DNA of 64,000 nucleotides from Geotalea toluenoxydans JCM 15764 (GCF_001311985.1 NZ_BBCJ01000010.1:1-64000), one strand, 5' to 3'; positions 29,840-40,019 are shown, numbered from the stretch's first letter. Numbers and translations: made by a program. The notes: a model not told the origin generated them from the letters alone.

Positions 29840-31612
29840 ATGAAAAAAAAGGTTACAACGCTGTTTCTATCTGTATTATGTCTGTTCGCTGTCAGTTCTG
29901 CTAACGCCATGATTATTGTCGCCGACCATTTCAACATGGACAAAGACTGGTCAGGTATCACCGATGAGGCAACAAAGGGGATAACCTCCACCGACGCAAG
30001 CGGCAACAAGTGGGCTTCCCTTGGCGCGAACTATCCGATCGTCATTAACCAGGAATCCGCGTACGGCGGCGCCGGCCGAGGATTGCGGTTCCAGGTAGCG
30101 CCGGGCAGCGGCACTACAACCATCGGCTGTGAAATGGGGGGGTATCCACAGACCCCATGGCAAGGCAGGTCCCAGTATATCGGCTATTATTCCAAGTTGT
30201 CGGATAACTCCAATTGGGGGTCGAAGGGGAGCACCCTGAAAATGCTCCGTTTCAACATGGAGAAGAATGACGTTATCCCTGAGCTGGTAGGGGGTGCATA
30301 CTCTGTTTTCATAGGCACTTCCAATGTTTTTAACGGCATCTACAGGCCTGACAACAACTGGCACAAGTATCTGTGGGAATTCACTGCCCAGTCAAGCTCG
30401 GCTGCTGCTGACGGTGTGATCAGACTGTGGGTTGACGATGTCGTCGTCTGGGAAAGGACCAATGTAAAATGGAATAACTACGGAACCATCAACAACGGAA
30501 CCTATTTCAACTATGGCTATAACGGCAGCTGGTACTTCTTCTTCATTCAGGGCAATCTTTCCGCAACCTATAACGGTCCGACCAAGTACATGTACTGGGA
30601 CGATTACATTATCGCCACCACCAAGGAAGAAGTGGACAAATTTATTGGAACATCCGGAACATCGCCTACACCTGCGGCGCCAGTAGAGCCAGCACCAGCC
30701 CCGGCACCTGTAGAACCAGCACCAGCACCTGCGGCACCGGCACCTGCTGCACCGGTTGAGACTGCAGGAGTAACCTTGCTTCAGGAAAAGTTCAACGATG
30801 CCCTGCTGTCTTCAAGGGGGTGGTTCGACGCAGGAGCAACCAACTCAAAGGTTGTGAACGACGCCACCAGGGGAAATGTTCTGGAATACTCGTACAACAG
30901 CGGCGCCAGCACTCCAACAACCGGTGCGCTGCGTAAGGAATTTACCGATGCCGATGACATCACCATCACCTATTACGTCAAATACGCATCGAACTGGCAA
31001 TGGACAGGCTTGGGCTATGGACCCCACGAGCTCTACCTCCTGTCCAATCTGGACAGCTCATGGATCGGACCGGCGAAAACACATCTGACCACCTATCTTG
31101 AATCCATCGAAGGCAAGCAGACTATTGCCTTCCAGGATGCTCTCAACATCGACCAGAACCGGGTGGGAACTTCCCTGAAGGGAATCAGTGAAAATCGTGG
31201 CGTCTTCGGCTGTAACGGCAGTTCCGACTCCTATCCTGACGGCATCTGCTGGGGCACCCCCAAGATAAACGGAAAAACATGGAAGGCCTCCATGCCGGTC
31301 ATTACCAACGGTGTATGGCATTCGGTCAAGGTCAGGCTGAAGATGAACTCCATCATCAACGGGGTAGGGGTGGCAGATGGCATCATGCAGTACTGGCTTG
31401 ACGGCGTACCTTATATGGACAATAAAAACATCATGATCCGTACCGGTGCCAATCCAAACCTGAAGTGGAGCACCTTCATGATCGCCCCGTACTTCCACAA
31501 CGGCGCCAAGCAGACCCAGAAATTCTGGCTCGACGATATCCAGGTCACGACCGGAACGTCGACTTCAGATACGCCGCCGGCGCCACCGACAGGACTGCGC
31601 ATCGTCATGTAG
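29840..31612 (+). CDS. Secreted two-domain jelly-roll-like protein with Pro/Ala-rich linker
   Basis: 590 residues, intact. A signal peptide (LFLSVLCLFAVSSANA) leads to a first domain paralogous to the preceding protein (IIVADHFNMDKDWSGIT...). A Pro/Ala/Val/Glu linker of about 40 residues follows (about 275-315). The second domain of about 260 residues is different (LLQEKFNDALLSSRGWFDAG, ITITYYVKYASNWQW, WHSVKVRLKMNS, KFWLDDIQVTTG). It resembles concanavalin-like glycan-binding or lyase domains such as those found in secreted polysaccharide-active proteins, but I cannot assign an enzyme class. No sorting tail is seen. It may bind or trim the local exopolysaccharide. Confidence 0.8.
   Translation: MKKKVTTLFLSVLCLFAVSSANAMIIVADHFNMDKDWSGITDEATKGITSTDASGNKWASLGANYPIVINQESAYGGAGRGLRFQVAPGSGTTTIGCEMGGYPQTPWQGRSQYIGYYSKLSDNSNWGSKGSTLKMLRFNMEKNDVIPELVGGAYSVFIGTSNVFNGIYRPDNNWHKYLWEFTAQSSSAAADGVIRLWVDDVVVWERTNVKWNNYGTINNGTYFNYGYNGSWYFFFIQGNLSATYNGPTKYMYWDDYIIATTKEEVDKFIGTSGTSPTPAAPVEPAPAPAPVEPAPAPAAPAPAAPVETAGVTLLQEKFNDALLSSRGWFDAGATNSKVVNDATRGNVLEYSYNSGASTPTTGALRKEFTDADDITITYYVKYASNWQWTGLGYGPHELYLLSNLDSSWIGPAKTHLTTYLESIEGKQTIAFQDALNIDQNRVGTSLKGISENRGVFGCNGSSDSYPDGICWGTPKINGKTWKASMPVITNGVWHSVKVRLKMNSIINGVGVADGIMQYWLDGVPYMDNKNIMIRTGANPNLKWSTFMIAPYFHNGAKQTQKFWLDDIQVTTGTSTSDTPPAPPTGLRIVM
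30257..30440 (+). repeat. Near-identical tract shared with the previous gene, copy 2
   Basis: Partner of 29022-29205, 178 of 184 bases identical by my count. Confidence 0.8.
30666..30766 (+). repeat. Low-complexity Pro/Ala linker repeat
   Basis: Degenerate repeats of GCACCAGC / GCACCTGC type encode the (P-A)n V-E-P-A-P-A-P linker between the two domains of the secreted protein. In-frame length change between strains is likely at such a tract. Confidence 0.75.
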
Positions 31613-31640
31613 GACGTTTGCCGGATAATACTGCACCAAC

Positions 31641-31681
31641 AAAAAAGCTCCCTCTCGTTGAAAGACAGAGGGGGCTTTTTT
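31641..31681. terminator. Bidirectional rho-independent terminator
   Basis: Stem AAAAAAGCTCCCTCT / AGAGGGGGCTTTTTT (one wobble pair) with an eleven-base loop, flanked by A-run and T-run. It sits between the convergent secreted-protein gene (ends 31612) and the leftward glycan operon (ends 31742), so it can end both transcripts. Confidence 0.92.
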
Positions 31682-31741
31682 CATAGTTTCCGTGATTTTG
31701 GGTGAAGGAGGCTGTCATTCAGAGTATGTGCAGAGAACGCT

Positions 31742-32935
31742 TTATTTCATCGCCAGTTCCAGGTAGCGACAGGCGGTCGTTTTCCAGGAAAAAGCACCGG
31801 CGATGGTATCGTACAGTTTGCCTCCCATCTCCTGCATCAATTGACGATCATCGAGAAGGTTCAGCATGGCCTGTGCCAGTGCCTGGGGATTGTCAGGGGG
31901 GACCAGCAGCCCGTTTCGCCCTGGGGTGATCAGTTCGGCAATGCCCCCCGCGTCTGAAGCGACGACAGCTTTTTTCACGGCTCCCGCCTCCAGAAGAACC
32001 AGGGGCACTCCCCCTTCGTAGCGTGAAGGCAGCACTACAAACATGGCGTTTGCCATAAGCTGCGGGATCCTCTCGGGGGCAACGTCTTTCATGATCGATA
32101 CCGCGTGGGCGATCTCCAGGTCCGCGCAGATTGTTTCAACTTCAGGGAGAAAACTGCCGCTACGTCCCACCAGCAGCAGTCTGCAATCACTGTGGACCTG
32201 GAGAACATGTTTAAAGGCATGGAGCAGAACATCTTGCCCCTTGATCTTTTCGAATGACCCCACGTGCAGGATAATTTCTCCTTGAGGGAGTGCTGCGGGA
32301 GGGTTGTTCCTGTCATTTGCCAACCGGAACTTATCTTCGGCGACGCATTGTAGATGCAGGTGGTTCTCCCTGCCGTATCCGGGTCCACTTTCAAGAGTCT
32401 TGCTGCAAGGGAACGGCTGGGCACGGTGATATGATCTGCCGATCTCAATATCCAGCGCACAGCGGAGGTATGTGCTCATTCTTTTCAATGGCGATGACAT
32501 CGCTGCCATGCAGCGAGATGGTGAAGCTGAAAAGACGGGGGAACAATCTTTTCAGGATGGCGAAGTGAGTGAGGAAGGGGCCCGGGTAATGGGCATTGAC
32601 AACCCGTATTCGGTCACCTTTGATCAGTGTATATAGCTGCCGCAGGGTACCCGGCCAGCCAGCCAGAAAGGATGCGCATTTTTTCGGGAAATCTCTTCCC
32701 GGTGGCGGAGGCGCCGGCATTCTCAGATGGAGCTGTCCCTGCCGTCAAGGATCTGTCGAGTCAGCTTTCTGCATTCCCACCTGGGGATCAGGACAAGGGG
32801 AACGGCAATATGCTGTTCCTGGAATTCCCGATAGAGGTTCCTCACGACCTCGTTGACCCCTCCCACGAATGATAGATCCCAGGGGACGACCAACAGGTAA
32901 CCGGGCAGGTGATTCCGGGTGTCTTCAGGCTTCAT
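31742..32935 (-). CDS. Glycosyltransferase family 4, three apparent frameshifts
   Basis: Last gene of the leftward operon, about 398 residues after repair. The N-terminus (HLPGYLLVVPWDLSFVGGVNEVVRNLY) is in one frame, the acceptor half (VVNAHYPGPFLTHFAILKRLF, ISLHGSDV) in a second, a short part (RWILRSADHITVPSRSLAARLL) in a third, and the donor half (ILHVGSFEKIKGQDVLLHAF, YEGGVPLVLLEAGAVKKAVVASDAGGIAELI) in another. One base each near 32735, 32463 and 32346 restores a single frame, the last giving the GT4 motif YNGV. The E-x7-E motif is intact. Three lesions in one gene could mean a real pseudogene, but each fits the error pattern seen throughout the window. Confidence 0.75.
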
Positions 32936-33916
32936 CTGTCTTAAGGTAGTATCTGCAGGACTTTATGACCCTTGCAGGGATAAAGGTCTTGAGAAGGGCG
33001 AACAGGGCCTTTCGTGTCGGCTGCAGCCCGAGAGAACTCATATATTCCTGACGAGCAGACTTCATATCCATGTTTCGGTACAGGTAGTAACCGTAATGGA
33101 AATGCTGGGCTGAGATCTTGCTCTTGTAAATGTCCTTTTCCTGCTTGGTAAGCAGTTTGGCGCTGCGCTTCAGGTTTTTTTCGTGTACCTCCAGGGACCC
33201 CTTGAAATATCCTGACAGATTATTGGTAATGTTGCTGTCGTGCCGCCTGTAATAGCTCAGTGGCTCCATAATGCATGCCATGGGGGTATTGAGGGCCAGT
33301 CGGAACCACAGATCCAGGTCCTCGCCGATCTTCATGTCTTCGGGAAACCATGTGCTTTGAGCCTCCAGGGCTGAGCGGCGTACCATGACGTTCTGGATGG
33401 CCAGGCTCGGGCAATGGGCGGACATGAAGTTGTAAAAATTGCCGTTGCACAGATAAAGTCCATCCCTTTTGCGGCTGAGGTAGTTGCCACATGATCCCGG
33501 AATTCGGCCCGTCCCAGGTAGCTGCCGCTCTCTTCTCCGTTTTCGTAAAGGTTTTTCACGTCGTGAAAGACCAGGTTGAGGTGCGGGTAGCGACGGAAAA
33601 CGTCCAGTTGTTTCTCAAGTTTTCGGGGAAAGAACAGATCGTCGGCATCGAGGAAGCAGATGAATTCCCCCGATGATTGCCGTATCCCCACATTGCGGGC
33701 GATTGCGGGCTTTCCCGAATTCGCCTGGGAGAGGACGCGGATTCTGCTGTCTTTTTCTGCCAGAAACTTGACGATAGAAAGCGTGCCGTCGGTGGAGCCG
33801 TCGTTTACGACAAGCAGTTCCAGGTTCCGCACCCCCTGGCATAGTACTGATTCTATTGCCTGGCCGATGTAGCGCTCGCAGTTGTACGCGGGAATGATGA
33901 CGGAAACTTTGGGCAT
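32925..33916 (-). CDS. Glycosyltransferase family 2 (tandem copy 1), one apparent frameshift
   Basis: About 331 residues. First of three adjacent paralogues. GT-A fold: [51 protein letters not shown]. One base is missing near 33466; the restored join runs KGDGLYLCNGNFYNFMSAHC into MVRRSALEAQSTWFPEDMKIGEDLDLWFRLA. This matches the FYNF and GEDxDLWFRL blocks of the other two copies. No membrane segments. Overlaps the GT4 gene downstream by eleven bases. Confidence 0.84.
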
Positions 33917-33922
33917 GGGAAG

Positions 33923-34909
33923 TTATCCTTTCAGGCAGGTCTTGCAGAATCTGACGAAAGACCTGGGCAGCATGGTTTTGGCAACGGCAACCACCGCTTT
34001 TGTGGAATATCCCAGTTTCAGTGCATCCATATATTCTCTTCGTGCACGTTCCATTTCGTAGTTGCTGTACAGGAGATAGCCGTAGTGCCAGTGATACCCA
34101 CGGATCTTCTCCTCGTACAGCTGCTTTTCCCCAGGGGTAAACAGGTGCTCCCCCCGCTTGAGATTCCGGCGGTGAACCAGGATCGATCCCTGGAGATAGT
34201 CGGCCATGTTGCTGGTGATGCTGGTACTGTGCTGCCGATAATAGCTGAGGATTTCATTCAAAAACGCAACACGGTTTGACAGTACCAGTCTGAACCACAG
34301 GTCGGCATCTTCGCCAATGGTGACGTCTTCGGGAAACCAGGTGCCTTGGTCGTCAAGGCACGATCTTCTGACCATGATCGACGAGGTATGGATAGTAAGG
34401 AAATATGCGGAAATGAAGTTGTAGAAGTTCTCCCGGCACAGGTAGATGTTTCCTTGTCTTGGCGCCATATAGTCCTTCGCCAACTCGGTGAATCCGGCGT
34501 TGCCCAGGTAGCTTCCCAGGTCATGCCGGTTGTCTTCATATAGATGCCGTACGTCATGGAAAACTAGGTTCAGCTCGGGAAACCGCCGGAAAATTTCCAG
34601 TTGTTTTTCCAGTTTTCCCGGCAGGAAAAGGTCATCTCCATCCAGAAAACAGATGTATTCTCCGGCGGCATGCCTGAGACCTACATTTCTTGCCACGGCA
34701 GGTTTGCCCGAGTTTGTCTGGGAGATGATCCTGATATTTTTATCTTTTTCGGCAAAAGCTTCTGCAACGGATAAGGTTCCATCGGTCGATCCATCGTTTA
34801 CAACAATAATCTCAACATCCTGTACGCTCTGATTCAGGATTGATTTCAGTGCCTCACCGATGTAGGACTCACAATTGTAAACCGGGATAATGACAGATAT
34901 TCTTGGCAT
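33923..34909 (-). CDS. Glycosyltransferase family 2 (tandem copy 2)
   Basis: 328 residues, intact. ISVIIPVYNCESYIGEAL, VVNDGSTDGTLSVA and CFLDGDDLFLPGKLEKQL at the active-site side. GEDADLWFRLVLSNR and SYYRQHSTSIT follow, then a C-terminal region shared with its neighbours (HRRNLKRGEHLFTPGEKQLYEEKI). GGAGG precedes the ATG. Six bases separate it from copy 1. Similarity along the full length to both neighbours points to duplication within the operon. Confidence 0.88.
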   Translation of the reverse strand: MPRISVIIPVYNCESYIGEALKSILNQSVQDVEIIVVNDGSTDGTLSVAEAFAEKDKNIRIISQTNSGKPAVARNVGLRHAAGEYICFLDGDDLFLPGKLEKQLEIFRRFPELNLVFHDVRHLYEDNRHDLGSYLGNAGFTELAKDYMAPRQGNIYLCRENFYNFISAYFLTIHTSSIMVRRSCLDDQGTWFPEDVTIGEDADLWFRLVLSNRVAFLNEILSYYRQHSTSITSNMADYLQGSILVHRRNLKRGEHLFTPGEKQLYEEKIRGYHWHYGYLLYSNYEMERARREYMDALKLGYSTKAVVAVAKTMLPRSFVRFCKTCLKG

Positions 34910-34985
34910 AGATATAACCTCCTGTGTGAAGATCGGGTTGTCATATGCTGATGCCCTCCGTTATCGTATCAGTGTATTGAATACC

Positions 34986-35981
34986 TCAGACAGTCTGTCT
35001 TCTTGAAAATGTCTTGCACAATTTTATGATGTTCACGGGCAGCAAACTCTTAACAAAAGTAAACAAAGCTTTCAAGGTAATATTCAGTTTCAAACTATTG
35101 ATAATCTCTTTTCTGGCTGCGGTCATTTCAAACTTACTGTACAAATAATAGGCCAGGTGCCAGTGCAGCGCGCTGATCCTGCTCTTGTACTTGGTTCTTT
35201 CCTCCCTTGTTAACAGACTGCGTCCCCGCTGGTAGTTCCGGTTATGGACTTCTATGGAACCTTTGAGAAAACTCTCCGGATTTTTGGTAATGCTCTTGTC
35301 ATGGCGTCGGTAACAGCTCAGGGATTCATCGAGATAGGCAAAGCCACAGGTCATGGCAAGCCGGAACCATAAATCGATATCTTCGCCGATAATCATAAAT
35401 TCAGGAAACCAGACCATTTGCGAGTCCAGACAAGCTCTTTTCAGCATGGGCGCCGACATGAGGATCGTCGCGCAACAGGCGGACATGAAGTTGTAAAAGT
35501 TCTTTCTGCACATGTAAACGTCATCTTCAACCCTGAAGATATAATCAGCGGCACTGGCTGGAAAACCTGCTCTCCCCAGATAGCTCCCGTCCATGGGTGC
35601 ATGGCGATCCGTCTGCTCCAGGACATCATGGAAAACCAGATCCACGGAGGGATATTTACGCATTACCTCCAGTTCCTTTTCAAGTTTCCTCGGCAGATAG
35701 AAATCATCGCCATCCAGGAAACAGAGATACTCCCCCGATGAATGCCTGATGCCCACATTCCTTGTAACGGAAGGTTTGCCCGAATTCTTTTGGGAAACGA
35801 TCTTGATCCTTTTATCCTGTCTGGCCATGGATTCAACCACGGCCAGGGTACGGTCGGTCGAACCATCGTTGACCACCACGATTTCGAAATCCTGCATGGT
35901 CTGGTTCTGGACCGAGGATAGTGCATCTCCGATGAATGACTCACAGTTATAAGCAGGTATTATTACAGAAATAATAGGCAT
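34986..35981 (-). CDS. Glycosyltransferase family 2 (tandem copy 3)
   Basis: 331 residues, intact. [50 protein letters not shown] and GEDIDLWFRLAMTCG. The C-terminal block (RNYQRGRSLLTREERTKYKSRISALHWH) is shared with copies 1 and 2. Its start overlaps the end of the Wzt gene by 19 bases, so it is translated within the same operon. Donor sugars are unknown; three related enzymes may add similar residues in turn. Confidence 0.88.
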   Translation of the reverse strand: MPIISVIIPAYNCESFIGDALSSVQNQTMQDFEIVVVNDGSTDRTLAVVESMARQDKRIKIVSQKNSGKPSVTRNVGIRHSSGEYLCFLDGDDFYLPRKLEKELEVMRKYPSVDLVFHDVLEQTDRHAPMDGSYLGRAGFPASAADYIFRVEDDVYMCRKNFYNFMSACCATILMSAPMLKRACLDSQMVWFPEFMIIGEDIDLWFRLAMTCGFAYLDESLSCYRRHDKSITKNPESFLKGSIEVHNRNYQRGRSLLTREERTKYKSRISALHWHLAYYLYSKFEMTAARKEIINSLKLNITLKALFTFVKSLLPVNIIKLCKTFSRRQTV

Positions 35982-37176
35982 TCTTTATCCAAGGGATGAA
36001 TGAGTGGGCTGATGTGGGTAACCCCGTGCCAGCTTACCCGTTCTTCGACACTGAAATAGGCGATGTTCTTCACCCTGGTGAGAAATGTGGCACTGGGGTA
36101 ATGATACAGGTGCATGGATATGGAATAGGCCCCCCGCAGCAGATTGATGTCGAAGTCGATGGCGCCGTCTGCCGTATCCCCATTGTTGTCAGACGTTTTT
36201 ATGGAATTCAACGGCAGGTTGTAGTCGCAGATACTCAATCCATCGGACAACCGGTGGAGCAGAAAGCCCAGCTGGCACTCCTTGAAGGGCTTGAGGCATT
36301 TGATTTTGAAGGTCAGTCGGCACTTCTGTTCGGGATAACAGATGGAGACCAATTCGTTTTTCATGTTCAGCAGCTTGACATTGGAGATGGAGTTTTCAGT
36401 CAGGGTATCCACCGTATCTTCTTGATTGGAGCAGATATATTCCCTGATCGTTTCAGCGGTGTCGCCGATTTTCCTCAGGGCGCCCTTTTTGATCAATGCC
36501 GTTTTGCTGCAGAGAACATTGACCGACTCCAGGTTGTGGGAAACGAAAATAATGGCGATGTCCTTGTTCCTGAAGGAGAGCATCTTCTCCAGGCACTTCT
36601 CCTGGAACCACATGTCCCCCACGCTCAGCACCTCATCCACCAGGAGTATTTCCGGGTCCACATGGGCAGCAATTGAAAACCCCAGGCGGGCATACATGCC
36701 CGATGAGAAGCGTTTTACCGGTGTGTCGATGAACTCGGAGATGCCTGAGAACTCGATGATCTCGTCCATTCTCCGCTTGATCTCATCCTTTTTCATGCCG
36801 AGAATCGAGCCGTTGAGGAAAATGTTCTCCCGTCCGGTCAGGTCCTGATGAAATCCGGCTCCCACCTCGATAAGGCGCTCAGCCTGCCGTTAACGCTTAT
36901 CTTGCCGGTGGTCGGGCGCAGAATCCCGCTCAGAATCTTGAGGGTGGTGCTCTTGCCGGAGCCATTCGGGCCGATGATGCCCAGGGCTTCTCCCCGGCGA
37001 ACCTGGAAGGAGATATCGGTCAATGCCCAGAATTCCATGTCCGACAGTTCCGATGTCCGGTTACTGGAAAAGGTGTTTTTGAAAACGGCAGGGATAAGGT
37101 CTCTGAGCGAGTCGTAGCGCTCCCCCTTGACGAATTTCTTCCAGACGCTGTTTAATTCCAATGCTATCTCTGACAC
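35963..37176 (-). CDS. wzt: ABC transporter ATP-binding protein for polysaccharide export (Wzt), one apparent frameshift
   Basis: About 404 residues. The start is GTG at 37176, with AGAGGAAC upstream ([15 protein letters not shown]). Walker [15 protein letters not shown], signature [14 protein letters not shown], Walker [13 protein letters not shown] and the switch His in FVSHNLESV. One C is lost near 36874; restoring it gives [20 protein letters not shown], the usual family text. The extra C-terminal domain of about 150 residues ([12 protein letters not shown] to YFSVEE) is the Wzt-type beta sandwich that recognises the glycan's terminal cap. It works with Wzm, encoded 20 bases upstream. Confidence 0.9.
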
Positions 37177-37196
37177 GATAATTGTTCCTCTTAAGG

Positions 37197-37982
37197 TTAA
37201 ATGCGTTCGGCAAACAGGAATTCTGAACGGTGGAAAACGAACCAGCTGACGACAAAAAGGCACAAGCTAAAGGTTGCTGCATAACCAAGCCAGAACAGGT
37301 CGGGAGGTTGATGGAGAACGACCACGTTGTTGATGGCTTCCAGAATGGACCCCACTGGATTGATCAGGAGCAGGCTCGACCATTTGCCGAACAGGGAAGC
37401 TTCATAAAAAACCGGCGTAAAGAAAATGGCAAAGGTCAGGATAACCTCGACGATGTATTTAACGTCCCTGAAGAAGAGATTGGCACAGGAAAGGACAAAG
37501 GCAATGCCTGCTGTTAACAGGACCAGCAGGAAAAGCAGGACCGGAAGCCATAGAATATTCAGGCTTATGCCGATATTGCTGATGGCCAGGATCACGGCCA
37601 GGGCGCTTGCTGCTATGGCGAAATCGAAAAGATTGGCCAGAATTGCTGCCAGGGGAAATATCTCCCGTGGGAAATATATCTTGGACACAAGGTTGGAATT
37701 GGCTGTAAGACAGATGGTGGAAAATCTGATGGACCCGATGAAGAAGGACCAGGGCAGGGCCTTGACGGAAATGGATGCCAGATCCATGGCATTGAAGGGC
37801 TTGCCCGAGATGAACGAAAAAGCCAGTTTCATGATGATTCCGGCCGCGACAATGAGCATCGGCATGAACACCGCCCACATAAAACCCATGACTGACTGTT
37901 TATAGCGTATTTTTATGTCGCGCCAGGTCAGTATATACAGCAATTCCCTGTAATGGATAAGCTCGTTGATCATTTCTTTCAT
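37197..37982 (-). CDS. wzm: ABC transporter permease for polysaccharide export (Wzm)
   Basis: About 261 residues from the ATG at 37982 (AAGGAAA upstream). ABC-2 type permease: a cytoplasmic start ([31 protein letters not shown]), then about six membrane helices, including the C-terminal [12 protein letters not shown] and [13 protein letters not shown]. Together with Wzt it would move a completed lipid-linked glycan across the inner membrane. An upstream in-frame start at 38099 adds residues unlike the family. Confidence 0.9.
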   Translation of the reverse strand: MKEMINELIHYRELLYILTWRDIKIRYKQSVMGFMWAVFMPMLIVAAGIIMKLAFSFISGKPFNAMDLASISVKALPWSFFIGSIRFSTICLTANSNLVSKIYFPREIFPLAAILANLFDFAIAASALAVILAISNIGISLNILWLPVLLFLLVLLTAGIAFVLSCANLFFRDVKYIVEVILTFAIFFTPVFYEASLFGKWSSLLLINPVGSILEAINNVVVLHQPPDLFWLGYAATFSLCLFVVSWFVFHRSEFLFAERI

Positions 37983-38004
37983 ACGGTTTCCTTGTTGAAG
38001 GTTG

Positions 38005-38976
38005 TCACTGACACATGAGGTAGCGCAGATAATTGACGCTGCATTCGTCGCCGATACAGACCCTGGGCAGTTCGAAGCAGTCCGAGCCCTGGTCGACACG
38101 GTTGATTCTGGTGGTCAGGACCCCTTGATAGTTGGATTCGATGAGAAGATTCCGGTGAGCCCTGGTGAAGTCGTTTTCACCCCCATTTGGATAGGCGAAG
38201 AATTTTACCGGGCCGAAATGAGCCAGCTTGGTCTCGATGGTGTTTTTGGACTGGAGGATTTCCGTCTTGGCTTCTTTGTCGGACAGACGAGCCAGAATGG
38301 AATGGGACATGCCGTGGGAACCAATTTCTATCAAGCCGGAATCGCGCATGATCAGGATCTCGTCCCAGTCCAGATGGCCGAAACAGGATTTCAGCAGCGG
38401 CGTTTTCAGGTTCTCTTCCCCTATGCCGAAATAATTCATCATGCTTTTTATGGAAGCGGTTATTTCATTGGGATGCAGCGCCTTGAAGCGGTTCACTATC
38501 ATCCGGTAGGCGACAGCCCTGTCTTGAACCGATTCTACTTTTACATCCACATCTTTCAGTTTAACAGTGACATTATCCAGGAGCGATAATATGGCAGCTA
38601 TTTTGTCCGACCACGTGTATTCATCAGTGTCAACCAAACCTGCCGTTACAAAAATGGTAGCAGGTATTTTGTATTTCAATAATAAGGGATATGCGTTAAA
38701 GAAGTTATTGTGATAACCATCATCAAAGGTAACTACAACCGAATAGGGCTCGAAGTTTCCATCCTGTATCTGTTTTTGCAGGCTTTCAAGACTGATACAG
38801 CTAAAGTTTGAAGATAGAAACTGTAAATGTTGTTCGAAATAAAGATAATCCAGCTGGGTCCAGATAGGGAATGGCAGATTCCCGCTATGGATGCTGTGAT
38901 AAGTCAGAATGATCGGTTTCATCTCTACCAGTGACTTTTTAATATTGAATTTGATATTTCTGATCAGGTTTCTCAT
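38005..38976 (-). CDS. Polysaccharide deacetylase (NodB family)
   Basis: 323 residues, intact. MKPIILTYHSIHSGN, then VVVTFDDGYHNNFFNAYPLL (metal-binding Asp-Asp) and IGSHGMSHSILARLSD (His motif). The C-terminal block is FFAYPNGGENDFT and VLTTRINRVDQGSDCFELPR. No clear signal peptide. This is the second deacetylase in the window and belongs to the ABC-type glycan operon. It may prepare an amine for the acyl-transfer genes encoded just upstream. Confidence 0.88.
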   Translation of the reverse strand: MRNLIRNIKFNIKKSLVEMKPIILTYHSIHSGNLPFPIWTQLDYLYFEQHLQFLSSNFSCISLESLQKQIQDGNFEPYSVVVTFDDGYHNNFFNAYPLLLKYKIPATIFVTAGLVDTDEYTWSDKIAAILSLLDNVTVKLKDVDVKVESVQDRAVAYRMIVNRFKALHPNEITASIKSMMNYFGIGEENLKTPLLKSCFGHLDWDEILIMRDSGLIEIGSHGMSHSILARLSDKEAKTEILQSKNTIETKLAHFGPVKFFAYPNGGENDFTRAHRNLLIESNYQGVLTTRINRVDQGSDCFELPRVCIGDECSVNYLRYLMCQ

Positions 38977-38990
38977 TCTTTCCCTCTGAA

Positions 38991-40019
38991 CTATAAAAAA
39001 TCCGTATCCCCCAATACAAAGTTGAAACTTGATAAGCTATTTGATTGTTTTTTAAAATGATAATTGTTGTGTGACAGCATGAAACCGATATCGCTATCAT
39101 TGCTTGAAAAGCCACATGACAGTAACTGGTTTCCCATTGTCGGCAAAGCGGCTGACTGTAATACAGCCACATCACTTGTATTTCTAAGATGTGCAGCCAG
39201 ATGGACCAGAAGCATTTTCAGCGGCTGTTTCTCCCCCGGGGTATGGATAATGTCCATGATGAAACAACGGTTCAAGCCACTGTCTTTAATTATTTTGAAA
39301 ATCAGGAAGCATTTCAGGCTGCCACCAAGGTAAACAGACGCAAAGTTATATTTTCTCCTGACAGACAGTTCATAGCGCCAGTTTAGAAATTTTTTCTCCT
39401 TTACAAAATATGCCTGTTCTTCATTTTTCGACTGACTGAGAATCTCATCAGCCTGGCTTGGGATGTTCGGCTCAAGTTTGAACGTGTAACTTCTGTCAGT
39501 AATTGTCAAAGCCCTGAGTTTGGCACTGATCAGCAATGACTTGCAGAAAGACCTTGATTTTCCAATCAGTCCCGCTTTAGCAGGCGCACTTATGAAACAG
39601 TAATAGTTCCTCAGGTGCGAACTTATATCTATCCAATTGGCCGCCGCAAAAAAACGTTTCGCATCTGAAGAAAGGTATGCCCCAAAATTCAATTCAGAAC
39701 AGGAACATACTGCCTTGAACAACCTGAGTGTCGGCAACCCTCTGTATGCGTCATCCACATTGAAATCCACCAAGTGGCTGCAGGTCATCCTTTTGTTGCC
39801 GATGCGGAGGAGAAAAGGCCAGTATCCCTGGGTGCCGACCACCCTGTCATCATGCTCCATGATGAAAAACGGCGGTTCATCGGCATAGGGATGTTTGAGG
39901 AATTTCCATCGGAAATGTGCTCTGTCGAGACTCTTGTGCCCTTCGGGAAATATTTTCTCTCTGAAGGTAAACAACGCATCTTCATCGTCCGGAGTATATC
40001 GTCTGACTCTCAGGGCCAT
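38991..40019 (-). CDS. GNAT-fold acyltransferase-like protein
   Basis: 342 residues, intact. The N-terminal VRRYTPDDEDALFTFREKIF and RWKFLKHPYADEPPFFIMEHDDRVVGTQGYWPF are typical of large GNAT acetyltransferases in glycan loci. The region HLVDFNVDDAYRGLPTLRLF would hold the acyl-CoA or acyl-ACP binding loop. It sits between the AMP ligase/ACP genes and the deacetylase, so transfer of an ACP-bound acyl group to a sugar is a fair inference. Confidence 0.78.
   Translation of the reverse strand: MALRVRRYTPDDEDALFTFREKIFPEGHKSLDRAHFRWKFLKHPYADEPPFFIMEHDDRVVGTQGYWPFLLRIGNKRMTCSHLVDFNVDDAYRGLPTLRLFKAVCSCSELNFGAYLSSDAKRFFAAANWIDISSHLRNYYCFISAPAKAGLIGKSRSFCKSLLISAKLRALTITDRSYTFKLEPNIPSQADEILSQSKNEEQAYFVKEKKFLNWRYELSVRRKYNFASVYLGGSLKCFLIFKIIKDSGLNRCFIMDIIHTPGEKQPLKMLLVHLAAHLRNTSDVAVLQSAALPTMGNQLLSCGFSSNDSDIGFMLSHNNYHFKKQSNSLSSFNFVLGDTDFL

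Noticed and set aside
31742-32935. Calling this glycosyltransferase a true pseudogene
   Set aside because: Three lesions would normally suggest decay, but each is a one-base loss, two of them at GGC, matching the window-wide pattern, and all catalytic motifs remain.
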